From: Pelargonium cotyledonis
Lineage: Eukaryota > Streptophyta > Magnoliopsida > Geraniales > Geraniaceae
Direction: 5' to 3'
Assembly (NCBI GenBank): GCA_036897625.1
Contig: JAYMTA010000778.1
Coordinates: forward strand, 1-24,288
Length of the DNA stretch: 24,288 nt
Position 1 is the stretch's first letter; each line of letters starts with the position of its first letter. Below are positions 10,893 to 21,600 of the stretch, piece after piece. The notes under the pieces are model-generated. The model worked only from the letters and a program-made list of their open reading frames with translations, was not told the DNA's origin and made no database searches. The translations under genes and the position numbers were made by a program.

Positions 10893-13800
10893 ATGCCTGC
10901 AACTCTAAGGCACCTCTTTGTTTCTCCCAACATTTTCTCCTTTGCCTTAATTCTCTCCATAAACTCTCTTCTTTTCATTTCTTGTTTCTCTATTGATGAG
11001 CAGAGCCAAGCTCTTTTAGCATGGAAGACAAGTTTAAACAGCTCCTCCGATGCACTGAGCTCGTGGAATCCTTCAGACCCATCTCCATGCAATTGGACTG
11101 GGATCCATTGCAACTCAAATGGCCAAGTGGTGGAGATAAGCTTGAAGGTGGTAGATTTGCAAGGTCCATTGCCATCAATTTGTCACTCTCTCAAGTCCTT
11201 GAAGTCCCTTGTTCTCTCATCAACCAATCTTACAGGCTCAATTCCGAAAGAACTTGGGGAGTGCCATCAGCTTGTGTTCATTGATTTTAGCGACAATTCT
11301 CTCTCAGGAGAAATCCCTAATGAAATCTGCAGGCTAAGCAACCTGAGAAGCATTTCTCTTCAAACCAACTATCTTGAAGGTGAAATTCCTTCAGACATTG
11401 GGAACCTTTCTAGTCTTGTCTATCTGACACTCTACGACAATCAACTAAGTGGAGAAATTCCAAAGAGCATTGGGAAATTGAGCAGGCTTGAAGTTTTCAG
11501 AGCAGGAGGCAATAAGAATCTCAAAGGCGAGCTGCCTTATGAGATTGGGAACTGCACCGACTTGGTCATGTTAGGTCTTGCTGAAACCAGCATTTCCGGA
11601 AGCCTTCCTTCATCAATTGGAATGCTGAAAAGAATTCAAACCATCTCCATATACACATCATTATTATCAGGTCCTATCCCAGAAGAGATTGGAAACTGCA
11701 GTGAGTTGCAAAACCTGTACCTGTATCAGAATTCCATCTCTGGTCCAATCCCAAGAAGAATCGGAGAGCTCAAAAAGCTTCAGAGTCTATTGTTGTGGCA
11801 GAACAGCATGGTAGGAACTATCCCAGATGAGGTAGGAGGCTGCAGCGAGCTCATAGTCATGGATTTCTCAGAAAATCTCCTCACAGGCAGCATACCAAGA
11901 AGCTTCGGGAATCTTCAAAAGCTTCAAGAGCTACAGTTGAGTGTCAATCAGTTATCAGGTACCATAATTTCTGAAATCTCAAACTGTGGTGCTCTTACTC
12001 ATCTGGAGATTGACAACAATGATATATCGGGCGAGATTCCGGTTCTTATAGGCAATCTGAAGAGCTTGACCATATTCTTTGCCTGGAAGAATAGGCTAAC
12101 GGGCAATATTCCCGAGAGCCTTTCTGAGTGCCAGGATCTTCAGGCTCTTGATCTCTCGTACAACAACTTGTTTGGTTCCATACCAAAACAGATTTTTGGT
12201 CTGACCAACCTCACCAAGCTGCTGCTAATATCCAACAATTTATCTGGCTTTATACCGCCTGATATAGGAAACTGCACAAGTTTGTACAGGTTCCGGGTGA
12301 GCGACAACAGGTTGTCGGGCACTATTCCATCAGAGATTGGAAGCATGAAGTCTCTGAATTTTCTTGATATGGGCAACAACCATCTTTTGGGAGCTATTCC
12401 TCCATCAATATCCGGATGTGGCAATCTTGAGTTTCTTGACCTCCATGCAAATGGGCTCACAGGTTCTGTTCCTGAAACACTTCCTAGAAGCTTACAATTC
12501 ATCGACATCTCGGATAACAGCCTGACAGGTTCACTGACTCATACAATAGGGTCATTAACCGAGTTAACCAAACTCAACTTGGGGAAGAATCAACTATCCG
12601 GCAGCATTCCAGTTGATATACTGTCTTGCAGCAAGCTGCAATTGTTGGACCTGGGGAACAATGCCTTCTCTGGTGAAATTCCAAAAGAGCTGGGTCAAAT
12701 TCCAGCTCTTGAAATCTCTCTCAATCTTAGCAGTAATCAACTTTCTGGTGAGATCCCATCCCAATTTGCCGGTCTCAGTAAGCTAGCTGTTCTTGACCTC
12801 TCCCACAACAGACTCACAGGAAATTTGAATACCCTCACAAACCTTCAGAACCTTGTATCACTCAATATCTCCCACAATGATTTCGCTGGTGCATTGCCAA
12901 ACACTCCCTTCTTCCGAAAACTCCCTCTTAGCGATCTTGCAGAGAACAAAGGCCTCTACATCTCTGGTGGGATGGTGACTCCGGCTGATGGGATCACAAC
13001 GGGGCACTATAGATCAGCAATGAAGCTAGTCATGTCCATCATGATCAGTGTCAGTGCAATTCTTGTGCTGCTTGCAGTCTATGTCCTGATCCGCACCCGT
13101 GAGGCCAGCAGCAAGCTCATGGAAGATGAAACTTGGGAAATGACTCTATATCAGAAGCTCGATTTTTCCATTGATGACATTGTCAGAAACCTAACATCTT
13201 CTAATGTCATAGGAACAGGAAGCTCTGGAGTTGTATACAGGGTAATCATTCCAAATGGGGAGACACTAGCAGTGAAGAAGATGTGGTCATCCAAAGAATC
13301 AGGAGCATTCAATAGTGAAATCCAGACACTTGGTTCAATTCGTCACAAGAACATAGTACGGCTTCTGGGTTGGGCCTCCAACCGGAACCTCAAGCTATTA
13401 TTCTATGATTACCTCCATAACGGGAGCTTGAGCTCACTCCTTCACGGTGCTGGTAAGGGAGAAGCAGAGTGGGAAATGAGATATAATGTTATTCTAGGAG
13501 TGGCACATGCACTTTCCTATCTACATCATGACTGTGTCCTTGCAATTTTACATGGAGACGTGAAAGCCATGAACGTTCTGTTGGGTCCAAGATATGAAGC
13601 TTACCTAGCTGACTTTGGGTTGGCTAGAATCGTAAATACCACAAGTGATGATGATAATATCTCAAATCCAAATCAGAGAAGTCAATTAGCTGGTTCTTAT
13701 GGGTACATGGCACCTGGTAATGTTTTGATCTATAGCTTTCATGAGTTCATATAAAATTTTCACTAGTTTCATAGCTTCATTTTACTATACCACTAATTAT

Positions 13801-14332
13801 CGGTTCTTTCGGTATTGCAGAGCATGCATCGATGCAACGCATTACTGAGAAAAGTGATGTATACAGCTACGGAGTGGTTATCCTAGAGGTGTTGACAGGA
13901 AGGCATCCTCTGGACCCAACTTTGCCAGGGGGTGCCCACTTGGTTCAGTGGGTTCGCGATCACTTGGCCAGCAGGCGAGACCCTGTTGACATTCTTGATC
14001 CAAAGCTCAGGGGTAGGGCCGACCCTATTATGCATGAAATGTTGCAAACACTAGCTGTTTCATTTCTTTGTGTCAGCACTCAAGCAGTTGACCGTCCTAT
14101 CATGAAAGATGTTGTGGCAATGCTCAAGGAAATTCGACACGAGGATGCCACAAGGTTGGAGCCTGACATGGTGAAAGGAGAGTTGTCAGCAGTTCGTTCA
14201 CCGCTTGCACCACCAACTCCTGCAAGGAATATAATTTCTCAAGAATCATCCAACTGCTCTTTGGCTTTCTCGGACGATTCAACCAAATCATCAGAAAGAA
14301 GCCTCTCCTATCCACCACATGCATCATCATGA
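10893..14332 (+). CDS. LRR receptor-like kinase, subfamily XI, RGF/GLV/CLEL peptide receptor (RGI3/RGI4-like)
   Basis: Exons 10893-13716 and 13821-14332 are joined by a 104-nt GT-AG intron inside the APE motif, giving 1111 aa. A signal peptide (about 1-33) is followed by a Cys-bearing cap (CNWTGIHC) and about 25 LRRs to residue ~690. One transmembrane helix (~712-735) leads to a Ser/Thr kinase from ~770: GTGSSG loop, invariant Lys795 (AVKK), HGD 887-889 and DFG 907-909. The motif RAGG at 203-206 in the repeats is the RxGG signature that, in RGI receptors, recognises the sulfated tyrosine of root growth factor peptides. Arg of the usual HRD is Gly, making this a non-RD kinase; I recall the same HGDVKAMN stretch in Arabidopsis RGI3. 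The C-terminal tail has SSNCSLAFSDDS, also RGI3-like. It probably acts at the plasma membrane with SERK co-receptors (family knowledge). The start is the first in-frame ATG, just before the signal peptide. Confidence 0.93.
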
Positions 14333-14479
14333 TGCATTCTGTGCATATTCTATCAGAAATTCACTAGGGTAGGGCAGAATATTACGCAGGGATTGTTCAG
14401 TGTATTTTTCGCTTTCAACAGTAATGTCTACAATATTTAGGGCATAAGTTTCACTTAACATAGAAGTAACTAATGTAGC

Positions 14480-14485
14480 AATAAA
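14480..14485 (+). terminator. Candidate polyadenylation signal of the receptor kinase gene
   Basis: A canonical AATAAA lies 148 nt after the stop codon, in AT-rich DNA. It is a plausible 3'-end signal, but plant signals are loose and no transcript is available. Confidence 0.4.
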
Positions 14486-15420
14486 ATAAGAGAAATTTTT
14501 GGATTCAGAAACTATTGTTTGGACAGATAGATAGGAGATGGGAAAATGATTGGCAAGTACAATTTATTGAAATGAAGGATATTCTTTCACTACGAGCCAG
14601 ACTTCGCAGCAGGGGGGTGCTCACATGGTCCTACTCCTCACATCACATGTCCATGTGCTGTCTGAGGGAGACTTTCCAGTAATGAAAAATAAAAACTCTT
14701 TATTAAGCATACAACTAACTGGTACGAACCTTGGTTCAGAAGAATGGAATTTCTAGATCAATAGCACATGCAGAGGGAGTACTGCAGGACCATCGTTGCA
14801 AAACCACACAGCTCTTCTTGAAAACAACATTGCTTCTTGTCCCTTCTCAAGAAAACAAGACACTGCATCACATCATCTGCAACCTCCAGAAAACAGTACA
14901 CAAACATTGTCTTTAGAATGATATGATGAGTGTAATGCAAGATGTGTCTTGGAGTTGGAGGAACAGTAATATGCACATTTTAAAGTTTTCTCTAGCAGCC
15001 ATTGATGGTTATGACAGTCATACTCAACTATAGTTCCTTATGGCAACAACAACAGTATGGAAGAAATACAAGGTTTCATATTTGTGCTATAATAGTAACT
15101 AAATCCCATATATAGATTTTTCCGGAGTGGTTCACATCAATTATGTATACAACAAAGCATGCGATTTCATATATTAGGTACACATAGTAAGGAGACAAAA
15201 ACAACAATACAAAGAACAAACTTTTAATTGAACTGTTTCTTTGTAGTGCATACATAAGGAATTCCATATTCAGTTGATATAACAAAAGAGTTGATCCCAC
15301 CAATAGCATTATGAATTGCAAGTTGCAACTTGTTTCTCTGTCTAGGAGCTGTATTGCTAAGTTAGGCCTTACCCTTACAAAGATGGGAATAGTGAGGCTG
15401 ACACTAGTCAGTGAGACATT
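14486..15420. other. Intergenic, no gene recognised
   Basis: Low-complexity AT-rich DNA between the receptor kinase and the next signals. Open frames of 61-115 codons (14731-14916 plus, 14758-14976 minus, 15076-15423 minus) show no domain, homology I recognise or splice context. The last is rich in Leu, Ile and Val simply because the DNA is AT-rich. Confidence 0.5.
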
Positions 15421-15499
15421 CAAGAGCTAAATTTATCAATTCCGTTTCTTTTAAAGTGAAGATGGCTATCCTAGATGTACTGAACATCTAATGCGCTAA

Positions 15500-16270
15500 A
15501 TTTCAATGTGAGTTTTGGACCATTCAGGATACTCAGATTCTAGCCTTCTTACATCAGAACTGAAGCCACCAAAGCCACCAAATGGTCCTTCCTTAATGAG
15601 TCTCCTAGGGCATATCCCGACCTCTTAGTCATTGCTTTGAAGCCTCCACATAAAGATTATCCAAAGAAAGCTTTTTGACCAGCCAAGTCGGAATTGATTC
15701 TTAGAATCATAATCCTGAAAGAAAAAAAAAAAAAAACAAATTTACCGCCTTGCAGACACTCATCACCCACTCCCGTCTTGTAAAGTGCCTAATCCATTAA
15801 CCATCAAACAAATATGCTCAATAAGTTCTTAGCAAAACATTCCCTTGATTCTAAAGTGAAGCATTAGCTCAATCTTTCTTCCTTTAGCATTCATCTAATT
15901 TTCTTTTGTTTGATATTAATTTCTAGACATATGCTCAAACAATCCCTAAGAATGAGACTATGAGATTAGAACCTTTTTATATCATTAAACAAAATCATTC
16001 ACATTCGCTTTTAGAACCTTGTTACAGTGAAGAAAATCTAGATTCATATGATTGTTATATGGCAGCTAATTACTGAGCTAATGCAATTGGGTTTCTCAGA
16101 ATTTCAGCTAAACCCACAAATGTATATACAAATTGAAAGAGAAATCTCACCGGAGAATTGAAGACAGTCTGGTACGGAGCTGAAACGTGATTTTCAGGCG
16201 CCAAAATCGTCACTTTTCTACTTCGAGTCTAATTCACAGATCATCAACCATAAACCCTAGGAGGGTTTCG
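15500..16270 (-). other. Possible small spliced transcript, coding status unknown
   Basis: On the minus strand a GC-richer block (about 16270-16151) ends in a good donor (CTCCG|GTGAGA). A telo-box (AAACCCTA, 16252-16259) sits near its 5' end, as in promoters of many translation-related plant genes. Downstream is a possible 43-nt exon (15788-15746, acceptor GGATTAG, donor GGCG|GTAAAT). A very strong pyrimidine tract with acceptor CTTTCAG then opens a further exon at 15714. Joining the last two gives a 35-aa frame from ATG 15763 to TAA 15625; another stretch (about 15500-15620) contains GPFGGFGGFSSD in a different frame. I recognise no protein. It could be a long noncoding RNA, a small-peptide gene or a decayed gene. 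Confidence 0.3.
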
Positions 16271-16784
16271 AGGGTCCAGTTTATGTAGATGAGCGTGAGT
16301 AACAGAGTCCTTGACGCGCGTGAAGGTAATTCTGGTAATGGTTTTGGGTTTCAGATTTGACACATATCTACAGGCTTTCGACCTAATTTGATTCCTGAAC
16401 GTGTTATAAGTCCAAGTTGTTGTCGAGCTGGTTTCGGAGGTGTATTTGAAAATGTTAATGAAAATAATGAATGAACAGTATTTATAATCTCTCTCATCGC
16501 ATTTATAGTAAGAATTATAACTTCTATCAAAATACTTTTGTTTCGACTTGTTACCAATAAACAGTATTCAACAAATTTAAATCGGATATGAAAATGATGA
16601 TTGCCACTAACAAGCAAAATGATTGTCCTAAAGAACATTATTAATCATAAGATAAGGTATTCTAAGGAATTCAACTTTTGACTCTATACAAAAAGCTTTT
16701 TCACATTACATTAGCAAATGAGAACATAGATCCTCTGCACAATGATGTACCAGAACACATGAATCACATCACATCTCATCTTAA
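16271..16784. other. Intergenic: 3' flank of the DUF868 gene and possible divergent promoter
   Basis: About 500 bp with no recognisable gene. The lower part borders the telo-box leader at about 16260 and could contain its promoter. The upper part should include the 3' UTR of the minus-strand DUF868 gene. A 95-codon minus-strand frame (16351-16638) has no family resemblance. Confidence 0.4.
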
Positions 16785-17630
16785 TTACTCAGATCTCCAG
16801 GCATAAAGAAAATGACAGAACTCAGATTCCTCATTCCCTTGGCTGTTGCTTCTAGCATAACTTACTGACCCAATTTCTAGTGTCCCTGGTTTGAATATGA
16901 ACACTCCTTGTCCTGAGGCACTACTACTAAACATCCAGTCATGCACATCCCAAAATATCTGCACTGGCCTGTCATACACCAGCACCGATTCGTTCCCTCT
17001 GAATCTCCAGTGCAAGTTACTAACCCGAATGACCAGCATCCCGTCCACGCTGATCCACATCTCTGGGTCTCCAGGCCCCGACAGGGAGTTCTCTATGATA
17101 ATGTCATGTTCCTGGTTCACTTCATGTAACATAGTTCTCGTACAAAACATTTTCTTGCCATGTACATTCTCTTTTTTGTGCAGTATCCGCGGTTCCACGA
17201 GGGAAGGCCTGCACTTAGCTCTCTTATAGGCCTCAGTCTTCATGTCCCCCAGCAAGAGAGAGACCTCGTCATTGGATATCACAGCAACGTAATAGTCCGA
17301 GCAAGGCTCGGGGCTGGAGGAGAATTTGGCCTGCCTGAAGTCCCAGAAAACCTCTACCCTTTGCCCGTCTAGCTCGAGGGACTTGAGCCCCTTCTTCCCC
17401 CAAAACTGCCAGGGTTTCAGGTCAATCTTGCAGGTGCATGCTGCTTCTTGATTGGGGCCATCCATTGTGATGGTGAGGATTTGGTTCATGAGGGCCTTGC
17501 TCCATGTTACTGTCACAGTTCTGCACAATTTTGCTATCTTGGCTTGGAACACGCAAATGATCGAATTCTGTGGCGCAGCCTTGTTTCCTGTTGCCTGTTC
17601 CTCAGATGAGTTCTCTTTGTCTGCAACCAT
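16785..17630 (-). CDS. DUF868 family protein (plant-specific, unknown function)
   Basis: A single uninterrupted frame of 281 aa from ATG at 17630 to the stop at 16785. The order of motifs fits the plant DUF868 family: CVFQAKIAKLCRTVTVTW near residue 26; then WSKALMNQ, CKIDLKPWQFW and KGLKSLELDG; a first strand pair with VEVFWDFRQAKF; DYYVAVISNDEVSLLLGD; a middle linker (HGKKMFCTR); and a second pair with LHWRFRGNESV and VQIFWDVHDWMF. The near-repetition of VEVFWDF and VQIFWDV suggests two related beta-rich halves; this is my reading. The length is normal for the family. No signal peptide or membrane segment is seen. The biochemical function is unknown as far as I know. It lies downstream of the kinesin on the same strand. 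An ATGTAA start-stop uORF sits just upstream, and the leader may be spliced. Confidence 0.88.
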   Translation of the reverse strand: MVADKENSSEEQATGNKAAPQNSIICVFQAKIAKLCRTVTVTWSKALMNQILTITMDGPNQEAACTCKIDLKPWQFWGKKGLKSLELDGQRVEVFWDFRQAKFSSSPEPCSDYYVAVISNDEVSLLLGDMKTEAYKRAKCRPSLVEPRILHKKENVHGKKMFCTRTMLHEVNQEHDIIIENSLSGPGDPEMWISVDGMLVIRVSNLHWRFRGNESVLVYDRPVQIFWDVHDWMFSSSASGQGVFIFKPGTLEIGSVSYARSNSQGNEESEFCHFLYAWRSE

Positions 17631-17663
17631 TGGCTTTTGGGATGGAAAATCTATCTGCTCCCG

Positions 17664-17669
17664 TTACAT
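17664..17669 (-). promoter_or_regulatory. Minimal uORF (ATGTAA) in the DUF868 leader
   Basis: On the minus strand ATG (17669-17667) is followed at once by TAA (17666-17664), 34 nt before the DUF868 ATG, and no splice site is apparent between them. AUG-stop minimal uORFs are known to stall ribosomes and lower translation; AUGUAA in Arabidopsis NIP5;1 mediates boron-responsive control. Whether this one is in the mRNA and acts is not known. Confidence 0.4.
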
Positions 17670-18686
17670 TGCTTGACACGTCCTGCACTTAGACAATTCT
17701 TGATGAACGACCCTTCTACTGCAAGACATTTTAATCCCCAATCTCCGGAACCCATCTAATGCATATGATAAATTGTGATTCTACAACAATTCGCAGCAGA
17801 CCATGCTCTTGTCGATTCTCTGTCAATCCTTTTAGCAAATTCTACAAAATGTAGGACGAAAAAGAAAATTGTTTAGAGAAAATGTATGTTAAATAGTATA
17901 ACAGAAATGAAACAAACCAACCAACCAACCTTCCAATGTTGCTTGCACCAAATCTGATGGAAATCTGCAAAAATAACGATATGTTAGGAAATGGAAAGAA
18001 ACCGAAAGAGCATAGGAGGGTATGGGGAGATTGGCATGAAAAAATGGTATACGAGGCTGTCAATGAGGTTTTGACCATTCTATTTTTTATTTGGTTTTTC
18101 TATACATAGGTTTGTATCCATCAACTTTGTAAATACAAGCCAATGCCTTGCTGGTTGTGGCTAACTTTGGCACACCCTAACAATAACCACATTCTATATG
18201 TTCTTGGCAGCCATTTATAGTAAATGGAAGAAAACAAGGAAATTTCTGATCTGAACCTCACATGTCCTCATATTTTTCTAGAGATTTGATATTAATTTCT
18301 TAGAATATTAGTAATGTTTTCCAAATTATATTTCACTCAAGATACAAAGGTAACAAAACAGATGTTCATGTTGCAGAATAATTTATGCTGGAACCTGTGG
18401 AAATTAGATATAATTATATCAACATAAACAAAATGGTACTTACATTAATTAGCATAAACATGCCTTCAATATAGACACTCAAAAAGGAAGATTTCTCAAC
18501 TTTGTTCTGTAAATAGGAAAAAAAATCATAGATGTGTGTACCATTTCTCACACTATCACTCTCAACTTGCATCCTTAGAAGACCATCAAATATGTGAGTA
18601 ACTTGAGACTCCCACACCAAAACTCACTGTACAAAATGTTGAAAATGAATGGCAATAAACTCTATTGATGTATGCTGTGAATAATT
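17670..18686 (-). promoter_or_regulatory. DUF868 promoter and leader, with a candidate 5' UTR intron
   Basis: About 1 kb separates the kinesin stop from the DUF868 gene. On the minus strand a candidate leader exon lies at 17964-17930, after acceptor TTTTTGCAG. A donor GGAAG|GTTGG and an acceptor TTTTGTAG would remove 17929-17842 (88 nt), returning to an exon that runs into the DUF868 ATG. The first leader exon and the transcription start are not identified. The upper part, near 18500-18686, should hold the kinesin 3' UTR. No other gene is seen. Confidence 0.3.
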
Positions 18687-21600
18687 TCAAGGTAACATGA
18701 AGAATTTCCCGCGTGGTGTAGATCGGCTCCTTCTCAGCTCGGGCATTGATGTGTTGCTGCTTTCTTTTGGTTGGCGATGTAGACCGTTTGGAAGCTTGTT
18801 CTCATATTTCCCTGAGGGTATAGGTTCAGCTACTGGCACTGGTACTCTGCAGATGACAAGAAAATGGAAAGTTTACTACCAATGAATTTCAATTCTTTGC
18901 ACACTTAAGAGGAGAGTTGTAAACAATACCTTGGTTCGAGATTTAGCAAGTTTCTCGAGAAGTTGGGTTGAAACCTTTTCATCCTCGAAGCTCCTTGCAG
19001 CAGTGACCCAACAAGCCCAACCTCATTTTCTGGCTCACTAGAATCACTCCTTGGAGCCTCCATCTTTTCACCAGCATCCATGTTAGGAAGCAATGTTGTT
19101 GACACATCAGGCTTCTGAAACCTTCCTGGTCGTTGAGGTTTGGTCTTGACTTTATTCTCAGGCTTGCTTTTCTTAATGCCATCTTGTCTTATGTTAAGAG
19201 CTTGCTTGAATTGCTCCTCTTCATTTTCTGCAGTAACTTTCCTCGAGCTGACCCTCTGCAAGCTGAATAAAGCATCTGACGTATTATCCTGCTTTCCCTG
19301 CTCGTGTGAAGAACCCGTATATGCTCTCATGTAATTATCAGGCTCGGGGATTACTGGCATTGTAACAAGGGATTTGTTAACTGATACCCTCGCCGGAAAT
19401 GGTACTCTTCCTATTTGTTGGTTGTCATTTGAGTCAACTTTGGCCTTGCCTCTGATGAAGGCCCCCCTATCAGTAGATATTGATCGCCTAATTACAGGAG
19501 GTGATGAAATTGTGTTTGCAATGCTTGCTACGGGTTCTTCAGCAAGAAAAGGCAACTTAGGAATGGTATCCTTGTCTGCGAATGCAGACGGAAACCTTGA
19601 TCTCCTTTGTTTACCGGAGGAACAGCTTCTAGCCTGAAAATTTAATTCATGATCAGATATAGATAAAGCATGTAAACTTGTTACATTGTGTTAAAAAACA
19701 CATATTATTACAAGTTGTTAAGGTGCTTTTGCCTTTCCAATCTAATATTGCATTTCTGCTACTCTAATATTTGGAATAGATATTCTTCTACTTTACAGAT
19801 CACCCCAAGACATTGGGAAAGGAATGTGATTTTCTTAAGTTTCTACTGATATATATGCACTAATTAACATAGGTTTTAAGGTATGTAAGTGTTCTACAGA
19901 AATTTTATACCCAAAAGACCGATAAAGCAGATGGATTCTACAATCCTAGTACGTTGCAACGAATCTGAGAAATTTAAATAATGGCAACTAGCAAGTCATT
20001 CTCAGGGTGTAGGAATGTAAAACCAACTTTTTGACAGTCATACCATCTTTATGAAGATTGTTTTTCAAAATGTTACCACCCTTTGAACAAAATTTTCATT
20101 GGGAGGTATGACTTACCTCAGAGATTCTGGTATCATCGATGGATCGCTGACATGGTTCTGGCTTCAGGCTAGAGCTAGTACCATATTTTGGCATACGAAG
20201 AGGCGAAGCAGCTCTTGCCTTTTGGGCATCTGTGGTGTTACGATTATTCCCACCTTTAAATTGATCTAGTTCAGCTTCCTTCCTCTCCAAAGCCAGTTTA
20301 AGAGTCGATATCTAAATAATTGGAAACATAAGATAAGTGCCTATTACAATGATCATGAGTCGAAAAACAAAATAACATAGGGAGGAGATGAAGAATAAAC
20401 CTCATCTTTTAGTTGCCGGAGTTCACCAATCTCTTTATTGGATCTAGCTGCGCCAAGTTCAATGGAAGCAACCCTCTCAGCAAACTTGAGCGTGCTGATG
20501 GTCTCCCCAAGAGAATTGAGTTCGGGATTTATATGTACAAACATCAATGTTTTAGCATGCCCACCTAATTCAAGATAATATCTGATGAGAAAGAAAACAT
20601 TTGAATGGAAGCATTTCTAAGTAGCTTCATTTGAATGCACTAGAAAATTATTACCTAACGAATCTTGCAACACTTGAGTAAGCTTGCTGTTTCTGTAAGG
20701 AATATGTGTACTCTTTTGTGCAAGAGCAGAAATGACATCTCCAAGAGCTGAAAGTGATCTATTGATATGTTGCGCTTCCTTCAATCTCTCACCGACAGCT
20801 TCTGACTTGTCAACTCTCTCACTTCCAGCTAAATCCACTAGATGAAGGCAACCTCTAAGAATGGATCCAGAAACTAATTCTTTTCCATGAACATGAACTG
20901 TCAAAACACTGAAGAAAGAGTACCAGGCAACAGAGAATTTGTAGTTAGATTAATATTCTGGTTATATTAATAAACATTTAAGTTCAAACAAATTGAAACT
21001 TCTACCTGTGAGAGCGACTACTCCGCTCATTTAGAGCAGTAGCGCCCACAGCACGATTTCTTTGGCCAATTCTCATCAGATCAAGAACATCTTGAGTACA
21101 AGTAACTCGAACCAGACTTGCATCCGGCACATTAAGACCATTTAGTTGAGAATTGTTTCGTATATCTAATGTGCAAGTAGTTAAGGAAATGAGGTAGCAA
21201 TGCAACAAATAACTCTGTCAAATGCTAAAAGCAGAATTTAGGAACACATATAAATAAAGCTAACTCTTAAAAAGATATCTTCTGTTAGATCCGTCACTGA
21301 CTAATAGATCTCTGACTTGTTCATTGTATATTTCAACCATCTGGACTCCTACTTCATATTTTATGAAGTCCGACCTTGCCTTTGATATTTGAAACAAGTC
21401 ACGCAAAGCTCTATAGTTGACCCCCCATGTCTCTTCAGATGTTATATCAGGACCACTCTGCGAAAAGAAAAGAAAAAAAAGTTCAACCATTGCTGAGATG
21501 ATTTGTTAACAGGTTAAGGTAACTAAAAAAAGGTTATTTTTCCATGTATTGTCAAAATTTATCATTATGATACTGAGATTAGAGTCTAAACTAACATCTT

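Noticed and set aside
12140-12508. 122-codon minus-strand frame in the receptor kinase
   Set aside because: Antisense shadow of the LRR coding region, whose repeats create long antisense frames.
15076-15423. 115-codon minus-strand hydrophobic frame
   Set aside because: Composition follows from AT-rich DNA; there is no recognised motif and no link to the splice signals at 15.5-16.3 kb.
15640-15790. Box C/D snoRNA suggested by GTGATGA in the minus strand near 15767
   Set aside because: No D box at a proper distance and no terminal stem; a long T tract interrupts the region.
17842-18078. 78-codon minus-strand frame upstream of DUF868
   Set aside because: Better explained as part of a spliced 5' leader; it crosses likely splice sites and has no homology I know.
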